Positions 7,605 to 15,580 of a stretch of DNA of 64,000 bases are shown piece by piece. How positions within the stretch are numbered: position 1 is the first letter of the stretch; each line of letters begins with the position of its first letter. Location: positions 62,001 to 126,000 of the forward strand of contig NZ_CAMFKM010000005.1 of the NCBI RefSeq assembly GCF_945957355.1, written 5' to 3'. The notes under the pieces are model-generated. The model saw only the letters and a list, made by a program, of their open reading frames with translations. It was not told the DNA's origin and did not search any database. The DNA comes from an uncultured Reyranella sp. GTDB lineage: Bacteria > Pseudomonadota > Alphaproteobacteria > Reyranellales > Reyranellaceae. Made by a program: the position numbers and the translations under genes.

Positions 7605-8417
7605 CTACTCCGCGGCCAATTGAACGGGGGCCAATGGCAGGCGCGACTCGCGACGGGCCACCTCGTCCGCCCAATGGACGATTCGCAGGCGGCCGTCGAA
7701 ATCCTCGACCAGCGCCGTGCAGCTTTCGACCCAGTCGCCGTCGTTGCAGTAGAGCACGCCGTCGATCATGCGCGTCTCGGCGTGATGGATGTGGCCGCAT
7801 ACGACGCCGTCGACGCCGCGGCGCCGGGCTTCGCTCGCGACCGCGTTCTCGTAGTCGTTGATGAACTGCACGGCGTTCTTGACGCGGTGCTTCAGGAAGG
7901 CCGAGAGCGACCAGTAGGGCAGGCCGAGCTTGCGGCGGCCCCAGTTGAAGATCGTGTTGAGCCGCAGCGCCGCGGCATAGGCCCAGTCGCCCAGGATGGC
8001 GAGCCAGCGGGCGTAGCGCACGATGCCGTCGAACTGATCGCCATGGATGACAAGCAACTTCCGGCCGTCGGGCGTCTCGTGGATCGCCTCGTTCTCGACG
8101 CGCACGTCGCCGAAGGTGAGCTGGCAGTATTGACGCGCCGCCTCGTCGTGATTGCCGGGGATGTAGACCACGTTGGTGCCCTTGCGGGCCTTGCGCATGA
8201 TCTTCTGCACGACGTCGTTGTGCGCCTGTGGCCAGTACCACCAGCGTTTGAGGCGCCAGCCGTCGACGATGTCGCCGACCAGATAGAGATGCTCGCTTTC
8301 GTTCTTCCGGAGGAAGTCGAGCAGCAGTTCGGCCTGACAGCCGCGCGTGCCGAGATGGATGTCGGACAGGAAGATCGCCCTGTGGCGGGCCGGCTGGTTT
8401 CGCTCGCGAGGCGTCAT
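7605..8417 (-). CDS. plcP: PlcP / LpxH-like metallophosphoesterase (COG2908 type)
   Basis: 270-residue calcineurin-type phosphoesterase with all five metal motifs in order: FLSDIHLG, LVGDIVDGW, IPGNHDE, VIHGDQFD and CGHIHHAE. The segment WRLKRWWYWPQAHNDVVQK is typical of the conserved alphaproteobacterial family that includes Sinorhizobium PlcP, a phospholipase C that releases diacylglycerol from phospholipids when phosphate is scarce. LpxH (UDP-2,3-diacylglucosamine hydrolase) is the alternative reading, and many databases use that name. The start is the ATG at 8417; the frame is open further upstream but the domain begins about 13 residues after this methionine. The gene leads a two-gene operon with the glycosyltransferase and is divergent from a lipid kinase. 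Confidence 0.8.
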   Translation of the reverse strand: MTPRERNQPARHRAIFLSDIHLGTRGCQAELLLDFLRKNESEHLYLVGDIVDGWRLKRWWYWPQAHNDVVQKIMRKARKGTNVVYIPGNHDEAARQYCQLTFGDVRVENEAIHETPDGRKLLVIHGDQFDGIVRYARWLAILGDWAYAAALRLNTIFNWGRRKLGLPYWSLSAFLKHRVKNAVQFINDYENAVASEARRRGVDGVVCGHIHHAETRMIDGVLYCNDGDWVESCTALVEDFDGRLRIVHWADEVARRESRLPLAPVQLAAE

Positions 8418-8441
8418 GATGAGGGCACGGTCATGTGGAAA

Positions 8442-8455
8442 GTGTCGACCGACAC
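8442..8455. promoter_or_regulatory. Inverted repeat in the plcP / lipid-kinase divergent promoter region
   Basis: Perfect arms GTGTCG (8442-8447) and CGACAC (8450-8455) around AC, about 25 bases upstream of the plcP start. It has the size of a small operator. The 123-base region also holds a CTGTCAC half-site (8530-8536, minus strand) that resembles half a Pho box, but I could not find a convincing second half. Confidence 0.4.
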
Positions 8456-8540
8456 AAAATATGTTGTGCGCGATTGCGCGGTACGCATTGGATTGTGTAT
8501 GGGAGCCGTTGCGTGGAGGTGTATTGGTTGTGACAGTCCG

Positions 8541-9476
8541 ATGACATTCGCCCAGGCAACCCACCCGGCGAAATCAGTGCTCCTCATCCTCAATCCGACT
8601 GCAGGCCGCCGCCGCCGCGGTCTGGTCGATGCGGTGGTGCGTCGCGTGCGTTCCCTGGATTGGACTGTCGATACCGTGGAGACGACGGCCTCGGGCGATG
8701 CACGCCGCCTTGCCGAAACATGCGACGCCGGACGTTACGGTGTGATCGCAGTCGCCGGCGGCGACGGGACGATCAACGAGGTGGTGAACGGGCTTGCCGC
8801 CCGCGCCGCTACGGCGCCGCCGCTGGCCATCGTGCCGCTGGGCACCGCCAACGTGCTGGCGCACGAACTCGGATTGGGCTCCACCGCGTCGGCGCTCGCC
8901 GGGGCGATCACGGCCGGCCGCGAGATTCTCATGCATCCAGGCCGGGCCAGCGGGAGCGGTCTTCCCCGCTGCTTCTCCCTGATGGCCGGCGCCGGCTTCG
9001 ACGCCAAGGTGGTGGCGGGGGTCAGTGCGCCCCTGAAGCGCCGTTGGGGAAAGGTCGCCTATGTCTGGCGCTCGCTGATCGAGGCGAGGCGCTACCGGCC
9101 GGTACGGTATGCCGTGGAGATCGACGGCGTCGCGCACGAGGCGGCGTCGGTGATCGTGACGCACGCCCGTCACTATGCCGGCCCCTATATCGTGGCGCCG
9201 GAGGCATCGCTCGACGGCCCGCTGCTGCATGTCTGCCTGTTCGAGCGCTGGGGCTGGATGCACGCGCTGCGCTTCGGCGTGGCGCTCTTGCTGGGGGCAC
9301 TGCCGCGGACGCAGGGCTATCGTGTCGTCGCGGGCCGCGAGGTCCGGATCTCCGTCCTGAACGACGCCGGCGAACGGCGTCGCCAACCCGTCCAGATCGA
9401 CGGTGACGACGCGCTGACCCTGCCCGTGTCGATCGGCCTCTCGACCGAGGCCGTACGACTGCTGAAGCCGGCCTGA
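8541..9476 (+). CDS. Diacylglycerol kinase family lipid kinase
   Basis: About 311 residues. The DAGK catalytic domain is clear: LILNPTAGRRRRG near residue 16, AVAGGDGTINEVVNGL near 73 (the GGDGT nucleotide loop) and IVPLGTANVLAHELG near 98, followed by the C-terminal beta domain of the YegS/BmrU type. Such enzymes phosphorylate diacylglycerol or related lipids. It diverges from the plcP-glycosyltransferase operon, so the locus contains enzymes that both make and consume diacylglycerol. The ATG at 8541 is taken as start; an in-frame ATG at 8499 is possible and would add 14 residues. Neither has a strong ribosome-binding site. Confidence 0.87.
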   Translation: MTFAQATHPAKSVLLILNPTAGRRRRGLVDAVVRRVRSLDWTVDTVETTASGDARRLAETCDAGRYGVIAVAGGDGTINEVVNGLAARAATAPPLAIVPLGTANVLAHELGLGSTASALAGAITAGREILMHPGRASGSGLPRCFSLMAGAGFDAKVVAGVSAPLKRRWGKVAYVWRSLIEARRYRPVRYAVEIDGVAHEAASVIVTHARHYAGPYIVAPEASLDGPLLHVCLFERWGWMHALRFGVALLLGALPRTQGYRVVAGREVRISVLNDAGERRRQPVQIDGDDALTLPVSIGLSTEAVRLLKPA

Positions 9477-9599
9477 TCTCGGGTTTCTGCCCCGTCCTGT
9501 GCGAGGCGCCGCCGAACGGTCTATCCTCGCTTCGCACGGCGTTGAACAGGGGGCGTTTGCCGTGGAAGTTTACCCGGCGACCGATCGAAAGGCTTCAGT

Positions 9600-10286
9600 T
9601 TGTCTACAGCAGTGAAAATGCGGCGCAGGAGTTCGGCGAAGGCCGAGCAGCGCGCGGCGACGATGGACCAGATTCTCGATACCGCCGAGTACCTGTTCTC
9701 GAGGCATGGATTCTACGGCGTCACGCTGAAGGACGTCGCCAAGAGCGTTGGCGTGCATCACACGCTGATCAACTACTACTTCGAGGACAAGAAGAAGCTC
9801 TTCGAGGACGTGTTCGCGCGGCGGGCGGTGGTGACGAGCCAGCGGCGCATGAAGGCGCTCGACGACTATGCGCGGGAGGTCGGGGACTCTCCGACGGTGG
9901 AAGGCGCATTGCGGGCCTTTCTCGACACCGACCTCGATCTCTATACCGAAGGCGGTGAGGGCTGGCGCAACTATGGCGCGCTGGGTGCCCAGGTGGCGAG
10001 CACGCCCGAATGGGGTGCGCAGATGATGGACGAGCACTTCGATCCGGTGGTGCTGCGGCTGATCGGCCTGCTCAAGAAGGCCCTGCCCGAGTGCGCGGAG
10101 GCGGACATCTTCTGGGGCTATCACTTCGTCACCGGCGCCCTGATGCTGACGCTCGCCAAGACCGGCCGCATCGACAAGCTGTCGGGCGGGTTGTGCCGCT
10201 CGGACGATTACGCCGCCGTGAAGGAGCGCATGGCGACCTTCATGGCGGCCGGTTTCCTGTCGGTCTGTTCGCGCCGGAAAGGCTAA
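9600..10286 (+). CDS. TetR family transcriptional regulator
   Basis: 228-residue TetR repressor. The N-terminal helix-turn-helix reads AATMDQILDTAEYLFSRHGF then VTLKDVAKSVGVHHTLINYYF, the classic layout; the ligand domain is C-terminal. The frame opens at TTG 9600 with GAAAGG upstream; ATG 9618 is an alternative that removes six residues. The gene reads toward the branched-chain ABC transporter operon, and an 18-bp palindrome (10331-10348) lies between them, so it probably controls that operon. The ligand would then be a substrate of the transporter or a CoA derivative; this is inference. Confidence 0.9.
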   Translation: MSTAVKMRRRSSAKAEQRAATMDQILDTAEYLFSRHGFYGVTLKDVAKSVGVHHTLINYYFEDKKKLFEDVFARRAVVTSQRRMKALDDYAREVGDSPTVEGALRAFLDTDLDLYTEGGEGWRNYGALGAQVASTPEWGAQMMDEHFDPVVLRLIGLLKKALPECAEADIFWGYHFVTGALMLTLAKTGRIDKLSGGLCRSDDYAAVKERMATFMAAGFLSVCSRRKG

Positions 10287-10330
10287 CCGGCAAGGAAAGC
10301 AGGCAGGTCGCACTTGCATCGTGCGGGTTA

Positions 10331-10348
10331 ATTCACTAGTGAGTGAAT
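10331..10348. promoter_or_regulatory. Palindromic operator, TetR type
   Basis: Perfect seven-base arms ATTCACT and AGTGAAT around AGTG, 45 bases upstream of the substrate-binding protein start and 45 after the TetR stop. Arm length and four-base centre fit a TetR-family operator. A possible -35 (TTGCAT, 10314-10319) lies just upstream, so binding would block transcription. Confidence 0.65.
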
Positions 10349-10392
10349 GAACAAGAGAAGAAAAAAACAACCACTAGGGAAGGAACGAGACC

Positions 10393-11634
10393 ATGCGCGC
10401 ACGCAGCGGTATTTCCATTCTTCTTGGCCTGGTGCTGGGGATCGCCGGACTGGGCGGCGCCTCGGCGCAGCAGACGATCAAGGTCGCCTATACCGATCCA
10501 CTCTCGGGTCCCTTTGCCCAAGTGGGCGACGCGAACCTGAAGCAGATGCAGTACATCATCGACTTCATCAACGCCAAGGGCGGTGCGCTCGGCAAGAAGT
10601 TCGAGCTCGTCCCGTTCGACAACAAGTCGCAACCATCGGATGCGCTGATCGCGCTGAAGAGCGCGACCGACCAGAACATGCCGTTCATCATGCAGTGCAG
10701 CGGCTCCAACATCGCCGCCGCCCTGATCGACGGCGTGAACAAGCACAACGATCGCAATCCCGACAACAGGATCATCTACCTGAACTGCGGCGCGGTGGCG
10801 CCCGAACTGACCAACGAACAGTGCAGCTTCTGGCATTTCCGCTTCGATCTTCACGCCGCGATGAAGGCCGAGGTGATGGTCCGCGCCCTGCCCAAGGACA
10901 CGACCAAGGTCTATCTCATCAATCAGGACTACCTGTTCGGCCAGTCGGTGCAGCGCGAGCTCAGGAAATACCTCGGCAAGCTTCGGCCCGACGTGCAGAT
11001 CGTGGGCGACGAGCTGATCCCACTCGGCAAGATCAAGGACTTCTCGCCCTACATCACGAAGATCAAGGCTTCGGGCGCGCAGGCGCTGATGACCGGCAAC
11101 TGGGGCCCGGACATGAACCTGCTGATCAAGGCTGGCGTCGATGCCGGTGCAGACCTGCGCTACTACACCTTCTACGCCCATCTGGCCGGCGGCCCGACGG
11201 CGATCGGCGCGGGCGGCGACGGCCGCGTGCTGTCGGTCATGTCCTTCGGCGAGAACGTGGCGCCGGAAATCGGCAACAAGGAGGCCGAGGCCTTCACCAA
11301 GGGCTTCCGCGAGAAGCACAAGTTCGACTTCTCGGCCGCCGGCTTCCGCACGATCTTCGAGTACCTCCAGGCGGCTACCAACAAGGCTGGAGCCGTCGAC
11401 GCCACCAAGATCGCCTATGCGCTGGAAGGCATGACGATCCGGGACTTCCTCGGCTTCGAGACGACGATGCGCAAGGACGACCATCAGCTCATCAGCGAGT
11501 ACTTCGTCGGTACCTTCAAGAAGGGCGTGAAGTATGACGCGGAAAACACCGGCCTCGGCTGGGCGACCGCGGCGACCGTGCTCGCCAAGGACGTCGACCA
11601 GCCGAACAGCTGCAAGATGAAGCGCCCCCGCTGA
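10393..11634 (+). CDS. ABC transporter substrate-binding protein, branched-chain amino acid type
   Basis: 413-residue periplasmic-binding protein of the Leu/Ile/Val (Peripla_BP_6) family. A Sec signal peptide is evident (ISILLGLVLGIAGLGGASA, cleavage about residue 27), then the mature start QQTIKVAYTDPLSGPFAQVG. AAGGA precedes the ATG. The conserved FGQSVQRELRKYL and GADLRYYTFYA segments are typical. The protein delivers its ligand to the LivH/LivM/LivG/LivF complex encoded just downstream. The family binds branched-chain amino acids, but also amides, aromatic acids and other acids, so the ligand is open. A GC-rich hairpin follows the stop, probably favouring higher binding-protein expression than of the membrane parts. 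Confidence 0.9.
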   Translation: MRARSGISILLGLVLGIAGLGGASAQQTIKVAYTDPLSGPFAQVGDANLKQMQYIIDFINAKGGALGKKFELVPFDNKSQPSDALIALKSATDQNMPFIMQCSGSNIAAALIDGVNKHNDRNPDNRIIYLNCGAVAPELTNEQCSFWHFRFDLHAAMKAEVMVRALPKDTTKVYLINQDYLFGQSVQRELRKYLGKLRPDVQIVGDELIPLGKIKDFSPYITKIKASGAQALMTGNWGPDMNLLIKAGVDAGADLRYYTFYAHLAGGPTAIGAGGDGRVLSVMSFGENVAPEIGNKEAEAFTKGFREKHKFDFSAAGFRTIFEYLQAATNKAGAVDATKIAYALEGMTIRDFLGFETTMRKDDHQLISEYFVGTFKKGVKYDAENTGLGWATAATVLAKDVDQPNSCKMKRPR

Positions 11635-11643
11635 TCATCCGGT

Positions 11644-11665
11644 GCCCGCCCCAACCGGGGCGGGC
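11644..11665 (+). terminator. Hairpin between binding-protein gene and permease genes
   Basis: Nine-base arms GCCCGCCCC and GGGGCGGGC around AACC. There is no clear T-run after it (GCTCATTT), so it is better seen as a partial terminator or mRNA-stabilising hairpin within the operon than as a full terminator. Confidence 0.5.
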
Positions 11666-11688
11666 GCTCATTTCCGGCGGTCGGTGCC

Positions 11689-12636
11689 ATGGAAGTCTTC
11701 GTCGTCTCGCTCCTCAACGGCCTCGTCTACGGCATGTTGCTGTTCATGCTGGCGAGCGGTCTCACGCTCATCCTCAGCATGATGGGCGTGCTGAACTTCG
11801 CCCATGCCAGCGCCTACATGCTGGGGGCGTATTTCGCCTACACGATCAGCCTCTACGTCGGCTTCTGGCCGGCTCTCATCGTCGCGCCCGTGTTGTGCGG
11901 GCTGGTCGGTGCGGCCATCGAGATGTGGGGGCTGCGGCGGGTGCATCGCCACGGCCACATCGCAGAACTGCTTTTCACTTTCGGTGTCGCGCTCATCATC
12001 GAGAAGGGCGTGCAGATGACCTGGGGGCTTCTGCCGGTGCCGTACCGGGTGCCGGAACTGCTCGACTTCCCGTTGTTCCACATCTACGGCACGCAGTTCC
12101 CGGCGTACCGCGCCTTCATGCTGCTGATCTCGGCCCTGATGTTCGGCGCGATCTGGCTCGGGCTCACGCGCACCCGCGTCGGCCTCGTCATCCAGGCGGC
12201 GCTCACGCATCCCGAAATGGCCTCCGCGCTGGGCCACAACGTTCCACGCATCTTCACCCTCGTCTTCGCCGCCGGCACCGCGCTGGCGGGGCTGGCCGGC
12301 GTCATCGGCGGCAACTATCAGGTCACCGAGCCTGCCATGGCCTTCACGATGGGGCCGATCGTCTTCGTCGTCGTCGTGTTCGGCGGCCTCGGCTCGCTGA
12401 CCGGTTGCTTCATCGCCTCGATCCTCATGGGCCTGATCCAGACCTTTGCCGTCGTCTTCGACGTATCGCTCGCCGATCTGCTGGCGAAGTTCGGCATCAC
12501 CGTCACCGCCAGCACGCCCTTCGCGGAGATCCTCACCGTGACGCTGCCGCGAATCGGCGCGCTGCTGCCGTTCCTGATGATGGTGCTGATCCTGGTGTTC
12601 CGTCCGCGCGGCCTGATGGGAACCCGCGACACATGA
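11689..12636 (+). CDS. livH: LivH-type ABC permease
   Basis: 315-residue inner-membrane permease of the branched-chain amino acid family. It begins with the typical FVVSLLNGLVYGMLLFMLASGL and has about eight hydrophobic segments, with the conserved MGVLNFAHASAYMLGAYFAY block near residue 30 and GGLGSLTGCFIASILMG in the second half. It pairs with LivM to form the channel. The last four bases (ATGA) overlap the start of livM, so the two are translationally coupled. The C-terminal RPRGLMG motif is typical of LivH. Confidence 0.95.
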   Translation: MEVFVVSLLNGLVYGMLLFMLASGLTLILSMMGVLNFAHASAYMLGAYFAYTISLYVGFWPALIVAPVLCGLVGAAIEMWGLRRVHRHGHIAELLFTFGVALIIEKGVQMTWGLLPVPYRVPELLDFPLFHIYGTQFPAYRAFMLLISALMFGAIWLGLTRTRVGLVIQAALTHPEMASALGHNVPRIFTLVFAAGTALAGLAGVIGGNYQVTEPAMAFTMGPIVFVVVVFGGLGSLTGCFIASILMGLIQTFAVVFDVSLADLLAKFGITVTASTPFAEILTVTLPRIGALLPFLMMVLILVFRPRGLMGTRDT

Positions 12637-13910
12637 GCCTGCTTCGCCGAAACTGGCTGTGGCTGCTGGCGCTCGTCGTCCTGCTGGCGTTTCCGTTCCT
12701 GTTCTACGACTGGACGAAGGGCCGTCATTCCGGATTCGCGCTGACGCTGATGAGCGAAATCGGCGTCATGGCGATCTTCGCGCTGTCCTTCAACATGCTG
12801 ATGGGCCAGGCGGGCCTGCTCTCGTTCGGCCATGCGGTGCTGTTCGGGCTGGGCGCCTACTGCGCCGCCCATGTCGTCAACCTGGTCAAGGCGGGCACGA
12901 TCTGGCTGCCGACCGAGCTCGTGCCGCTGGCCGGCGGGGTGGGCGGCCTCTTCTTCGGCTTCGTCCTGGGCTGGCTGGCGACCAAGCAGCGGGCCACCGC
13001 CTTTGCCATGATTACCATGGGCCTGGGCGAGCTCGTTTCCGCGGCTGCGCTGATGTTCATGGGGTTCTTCGGCGGCGAAGGCGGCATCACCATCGATCGC
13101 GTCATGGACACCAGCCTGCTTGGCGTGCGCTACACGTCGCCCTGGCAGGTCTATTGCCTCGTCCTCGCCTGGGCCTTCATCGCCGCCGCCTTGATGCGGC
13201 TGCAGACCCATACGCCGCTCGGCCGGATGGCGAACGCCGCGCGCGATAACTTCGAGCGCGCACAGTTCGTCGGCTACGACCCGCGGCGGATCCGGTGGAT
13301 ACAGTTCACCCTGGCAGGCTTCTTCGCCGGCATCGGCGGCGGACTATACGTGCTGATCTACGAGATCGTCACCTTCGACACCGTCTCGGCGGCCAAGTCA
13401 GCCAATGCCCTGCTGGCCGTCTATATCGGCGGCGCCGGGGCGTTCTTCGGACCCATCCTCGGCACCATCGTGGTGGTGTTGCTGCAGAGCGGCGTCAGCC
13501 TGCTCAGCAACGCCTGGCTGCTCTATGTCGGTGTGCTGTTCATCGTCATGGTGATGTATGCGCCGATCGGGCTCGTCGGCCTGATCGGCCTGCATGCGCC
13601 GATCTGGCGGGCGGGCCGGCTGCGCGAGCTGTTGCTGCCCTATCTGCGGGCACTGCCGCCGGCCCTCATGGTCCTGCTGGGCTTCGTGCTGCTGGTCGAA
13701 CTCACGTCCTTCACCACCATTGGCGCCGCGCAGGGCAAGCACTTCGCGATCGCCGGCCGGGCGATCGACACCACATCGCCGTTGCCCTGGGGGATCGCGC
13801 TCGTGGCCCTGGGGCTGGGCGCGCTGTGGCTGCGCCGCGAGGCGCGCGCGTTCCGCCTGCGATGGGACGCCTTGATGGAAGACGCCAGGCGGCAGGCGGG
13901 TGCATCGTGA
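12633..13910 (+). CDS. livM: LivM-type ABC permease with C-terminal extension
   Basis: 425-residue permease. The LivM core is clear: LSFNMLMGQAGLLSFGHAVLFGLGAY near residue 48-70 and the transport motif LGRMANAARDNFERAQFVGYD, then LAGFFAGIGGGLYVLIYEIVT. LivM proteins are usually about 320-360 residues; here roughly 100 extra C-terminal residues follow the usual end at ITLVGLIGLHAPIW-like sequence and contain two further hydrophobic segments (PALMVLLGFVLLVELTSF and SPLPWGIALVALGLGALWL). The start is ATG 12633, overlapping livH; the end overlaps livG by GTGA. Confidence 0.93.
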   Translation: MSLLRRNWLWLLALVVLLAFPFLFYDWTKGRHSGFALTLMSEIGVMAIFALSFNMLMGQAGLLSFGHAVLFGLGAYCAAHVVNLVKAGTIWLPTELVPLAGGVGGLFFGFVLGWLATKQRATAFAMITMGLGELVSAAALMFMGFFGGEGGITIDRVMDTSLLGVRYTSPWQVYCLVLAWAFIAAALMRLQTHTPLGRMANAARDNFERAQFVGYDPRRIRWIQFTLAGFFAGIGGGLYVLIYEIVTFDTVSAAKSANALLAVYIGGAGAFFGPILGTIVVVLLQSGVSLLSNAWLLYVGVLFIVMVMYAPIGLVGLIGLHAPIWRAGRLRELLLPYLRALPPALMVLLGFVLLVELTSFTTIGAAQGKHFAIAGRAIDTTSPLPWGIALVALGLGALWLRREARAFRLRWDALMEDARRQAGAS

Positions 13911-14659
13911 GCGCGCCGGCCATCGAGCTGCGGGACGTCTGCAAGAATTTCGGCGCCACCGAGATCATCCGCGGCGTCAATCTCGGCATCGCCCGTGGGG
14001 AGCGCCATGCCGTGATCGGCCCGAACGGCGCCGGCAAGACGACGCTCTTCAACCTGATATCGGGACGGTTTCCGATCAGTTCGGGCACCATCACCGTCAA
14101 CGGCAAGTCCACCGCCGGCCTGCCGCCGCAGGAGATCAACCGGCTCGGCCTCTCGCGCAGTTTCCAGATCACCTCGATCTTCCCGCGCATGACGGTCTTT
14201 GAGAACATCCGCTGCGGTCTCTTGTGGTCGCGTGGCTATCGCTATTCCTTCTGGCACCTGCTGGGCGGCCAGAAGGCGCTGAACGAAGAGGCGGACCGGC
14301 TGCTCGACCGGCTGAAACTCGGCGACCGCCGCAACGTGCAGGCGGGTCTTCTGTCCTATGCCGAGCAGCGGGCGCTCGAGATCGGCATCACCATCGCGGG
14401 CGGCGCCGACATCATCCTGCTCGACGAGCCGACCGCCGGCATGAGCCACAGCGAGACCGACGCCGCCGTCGAGCTGATTCGCGGCGTGTCGGAGGGCAAG
14501 ACGCTGCTCATGGTCGAGCACGACATGAGCGTGGTGTTCGGCCTCGCCGACCGAATCAGTGTGCTGGTCTACGGCGAGGTCATCGCCTCGGACACGCCGG
14601 CCGCCATCCGCGGCAACGCTGCCGTGCAAGAGGCCTATCTCGGGACGATCGCGACATGA
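13907..14659 (+). CDS. livG: LivG-type ABC ATP-binding protein
   Basis: 250-residue ATPase. Walker A reads GPNGAGKTT (about residues 38-46) and Walker B DIILLDEPTAGM, with a family ABC signature region that here reads LSYAEQRALEIG in place of the usual LSYGQQRxLE. The final switch His is in MVEHDMSVV. The GTG start at 13907 overlaps the livM stop (GTGA), which fixes the start. It partners LivF in the ATPase heterodimer. Confidence 0.95.
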   Translation: MSAPAIELRDVCKNFGATEIIRGVNLGIARGERHAVIGPNGAGKTTLFNLISGRFPISSGTITVNGKSTAGLPPQEINRLGLSRSFQITSIFPRMTVFENIRCGLLWSRGYRYSFWHLLGGQKALNEEADRLLDRLKLGDRRNVQAGLLSYAEQRALEIGITIAGGADIILLDEPTAGMSHSETDAAVELIRGVSEGKTLLMVEHDMSVVFGLADRISVLVYGEVIASDTPAAIRGNAAVQEAYLGTIAT

Positions 14660-14669
14660 GGGCGGCGCC

Positions 14670-15368
14670 ATGATGCTCGAGGTCCGCGACCTGCATGCCC
14701 TGTATGGCAAGAGCCATATCCTGCAGGGCGTCGACCTCGCGGTCGACGAAGGCGAGATCGTGAGCCTGCTGGGGCGCAACGGCGTCGGCCGCTCGACCGC
14801 CTGCAAGGCGATCATGGGGCTGGTCCCGCCGGTCGGACAGATCAGCTTCAAGGGGCGGCCGATCGCCGGGTTGCGGCCCGACCAGATCGCCCATGCTGGC
14901 GTGGGCTATGTCCCCGAGGACAGGCAGGTGTTCCCCGGCCTGACGGTGAAGCAGAACCTCGAACTCGGACTGAAGCGCGCGGGTGTCTTCGGGCGCTGGA
15001 CCTTCGACGACGTCTTCTCGCTGTTTCCCAATCTCGGCAACCGGCAGGACAATCCGGCCGGCGTGCTGTCCGGCGGCGAGCAGCAGATGCTCACGATGTG
15101 CCGCACGCTGATGGGCGATCCGGACTTGGTGATCATCGACGAACCAACCGAGGGCCTGGCGCCCAGGCTGGTCGAGCAGGTCGGTCGCCTGCTCGACGAG
15201 ATTGCCCGGCGCGGTACGGCGATTCTCCTGGTCGAGCAGAAGCTCACCATCGCGCTCAAGATCTCCCACCGCCTCTACGTCATGGGCCACGGACGCATCG
15301 TGTTCAGCGGATCTCCCGCCGAACTCACGGCCAACGCAACAATTCGCAAGGAGTGGCTGGAGGTCTGA
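14670..15368 (+). CDS. livF: LivF-type ABC ATP-binding protein with Walker A lysine replaced by arginine
   Basis: 232-residue ATPase, length and order typical of LivF. Its signature LSGGEQQMLTMCRTLMG and Walker B LVIIDEPTEGLAPRLV are normal. Walker A reads GRNGVGRST (about residues 37-45): the phosphate-binding lysine is Arg, confirmed by the codon CGC at 14790-14792. I recall GRNGVGRST forms in other LivF-like proteins, so this may be a lineage feature and not a defect. The start ATG 14670 lies eleven bases after livG. LivG keeps an intact Walker A, so the pair probably has one standard ATP site. Confidence 0.93.
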   Translation: MMLEVRDLHALYGKSHILQGVDLAVDEGEIVSLLGRNGVGRSTACKAIMGLVPPVGQISFKGRPIAGLRPDQIAHAGVGYVPEDRQVFPGLTVKQNLELGLKRAGVFGRWTFDDVFSLFPNLGNRQDNPAGVLSGGEQQMLTMCRTLMGDPDLVIIDEPTEGLAPRLVEQVGRLLDEIARRGTAILLVEQKLTIALKISHRLYVMGHGRIVFSGSPAELTANATIRKEWLEV

Positions 15369-15438
15369 TCGCCTCCTCGATCGATTTCCCTCGCTAGGGT
15401 CTTTCCGGTCGCGAAAAATCCTGTCGTTCCCAATAACG

Positions 15439-15552
15439 CCCTCACCCTGAGGAGCGGTCCGCAGGACCGCGTCTCGAAGGGTGGGCACGAGCACCACGTC
15501 TGTTGTCCATCCTTCGAGACGCACGCCTCTGGCGCGCTCCTCAGGATGAGGG
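15439..15552. repeat. Long imperfect palindromic intergenic repeat
   Basis: Outer arms read CCCTCACCCTGAGGAGC (from 15439) and GCTCCTCAGGATGAGGG (to 15552); inner arms GTCTCGAAGG and CCTTCGAGACG. This two-stem form is typical of dispersed intergenic repeats in Bradyrhizobium-like genomes. It lies between the convergent livF and transglycosylase genes and may also act as a transcription boundary. Confidence 0.75.
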
Positions 15553-15580
15553 TGGTGTGTGAACTTGAAACGGAAAGACG

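Noticed and set aside
8530..8536. A Pho box in front of plcP
   Set aside because: Only one seven-base half (CTGTCAC) is visible; the second half does not match. Recorded as a hint only.
7467..8540. N-terminal extension of the lipid kinase frame by about 358 codons
   Set aside because: The extension is antisense to PlcP and has no homology-like content; the kinase domain begins just after the ATG at 8541.
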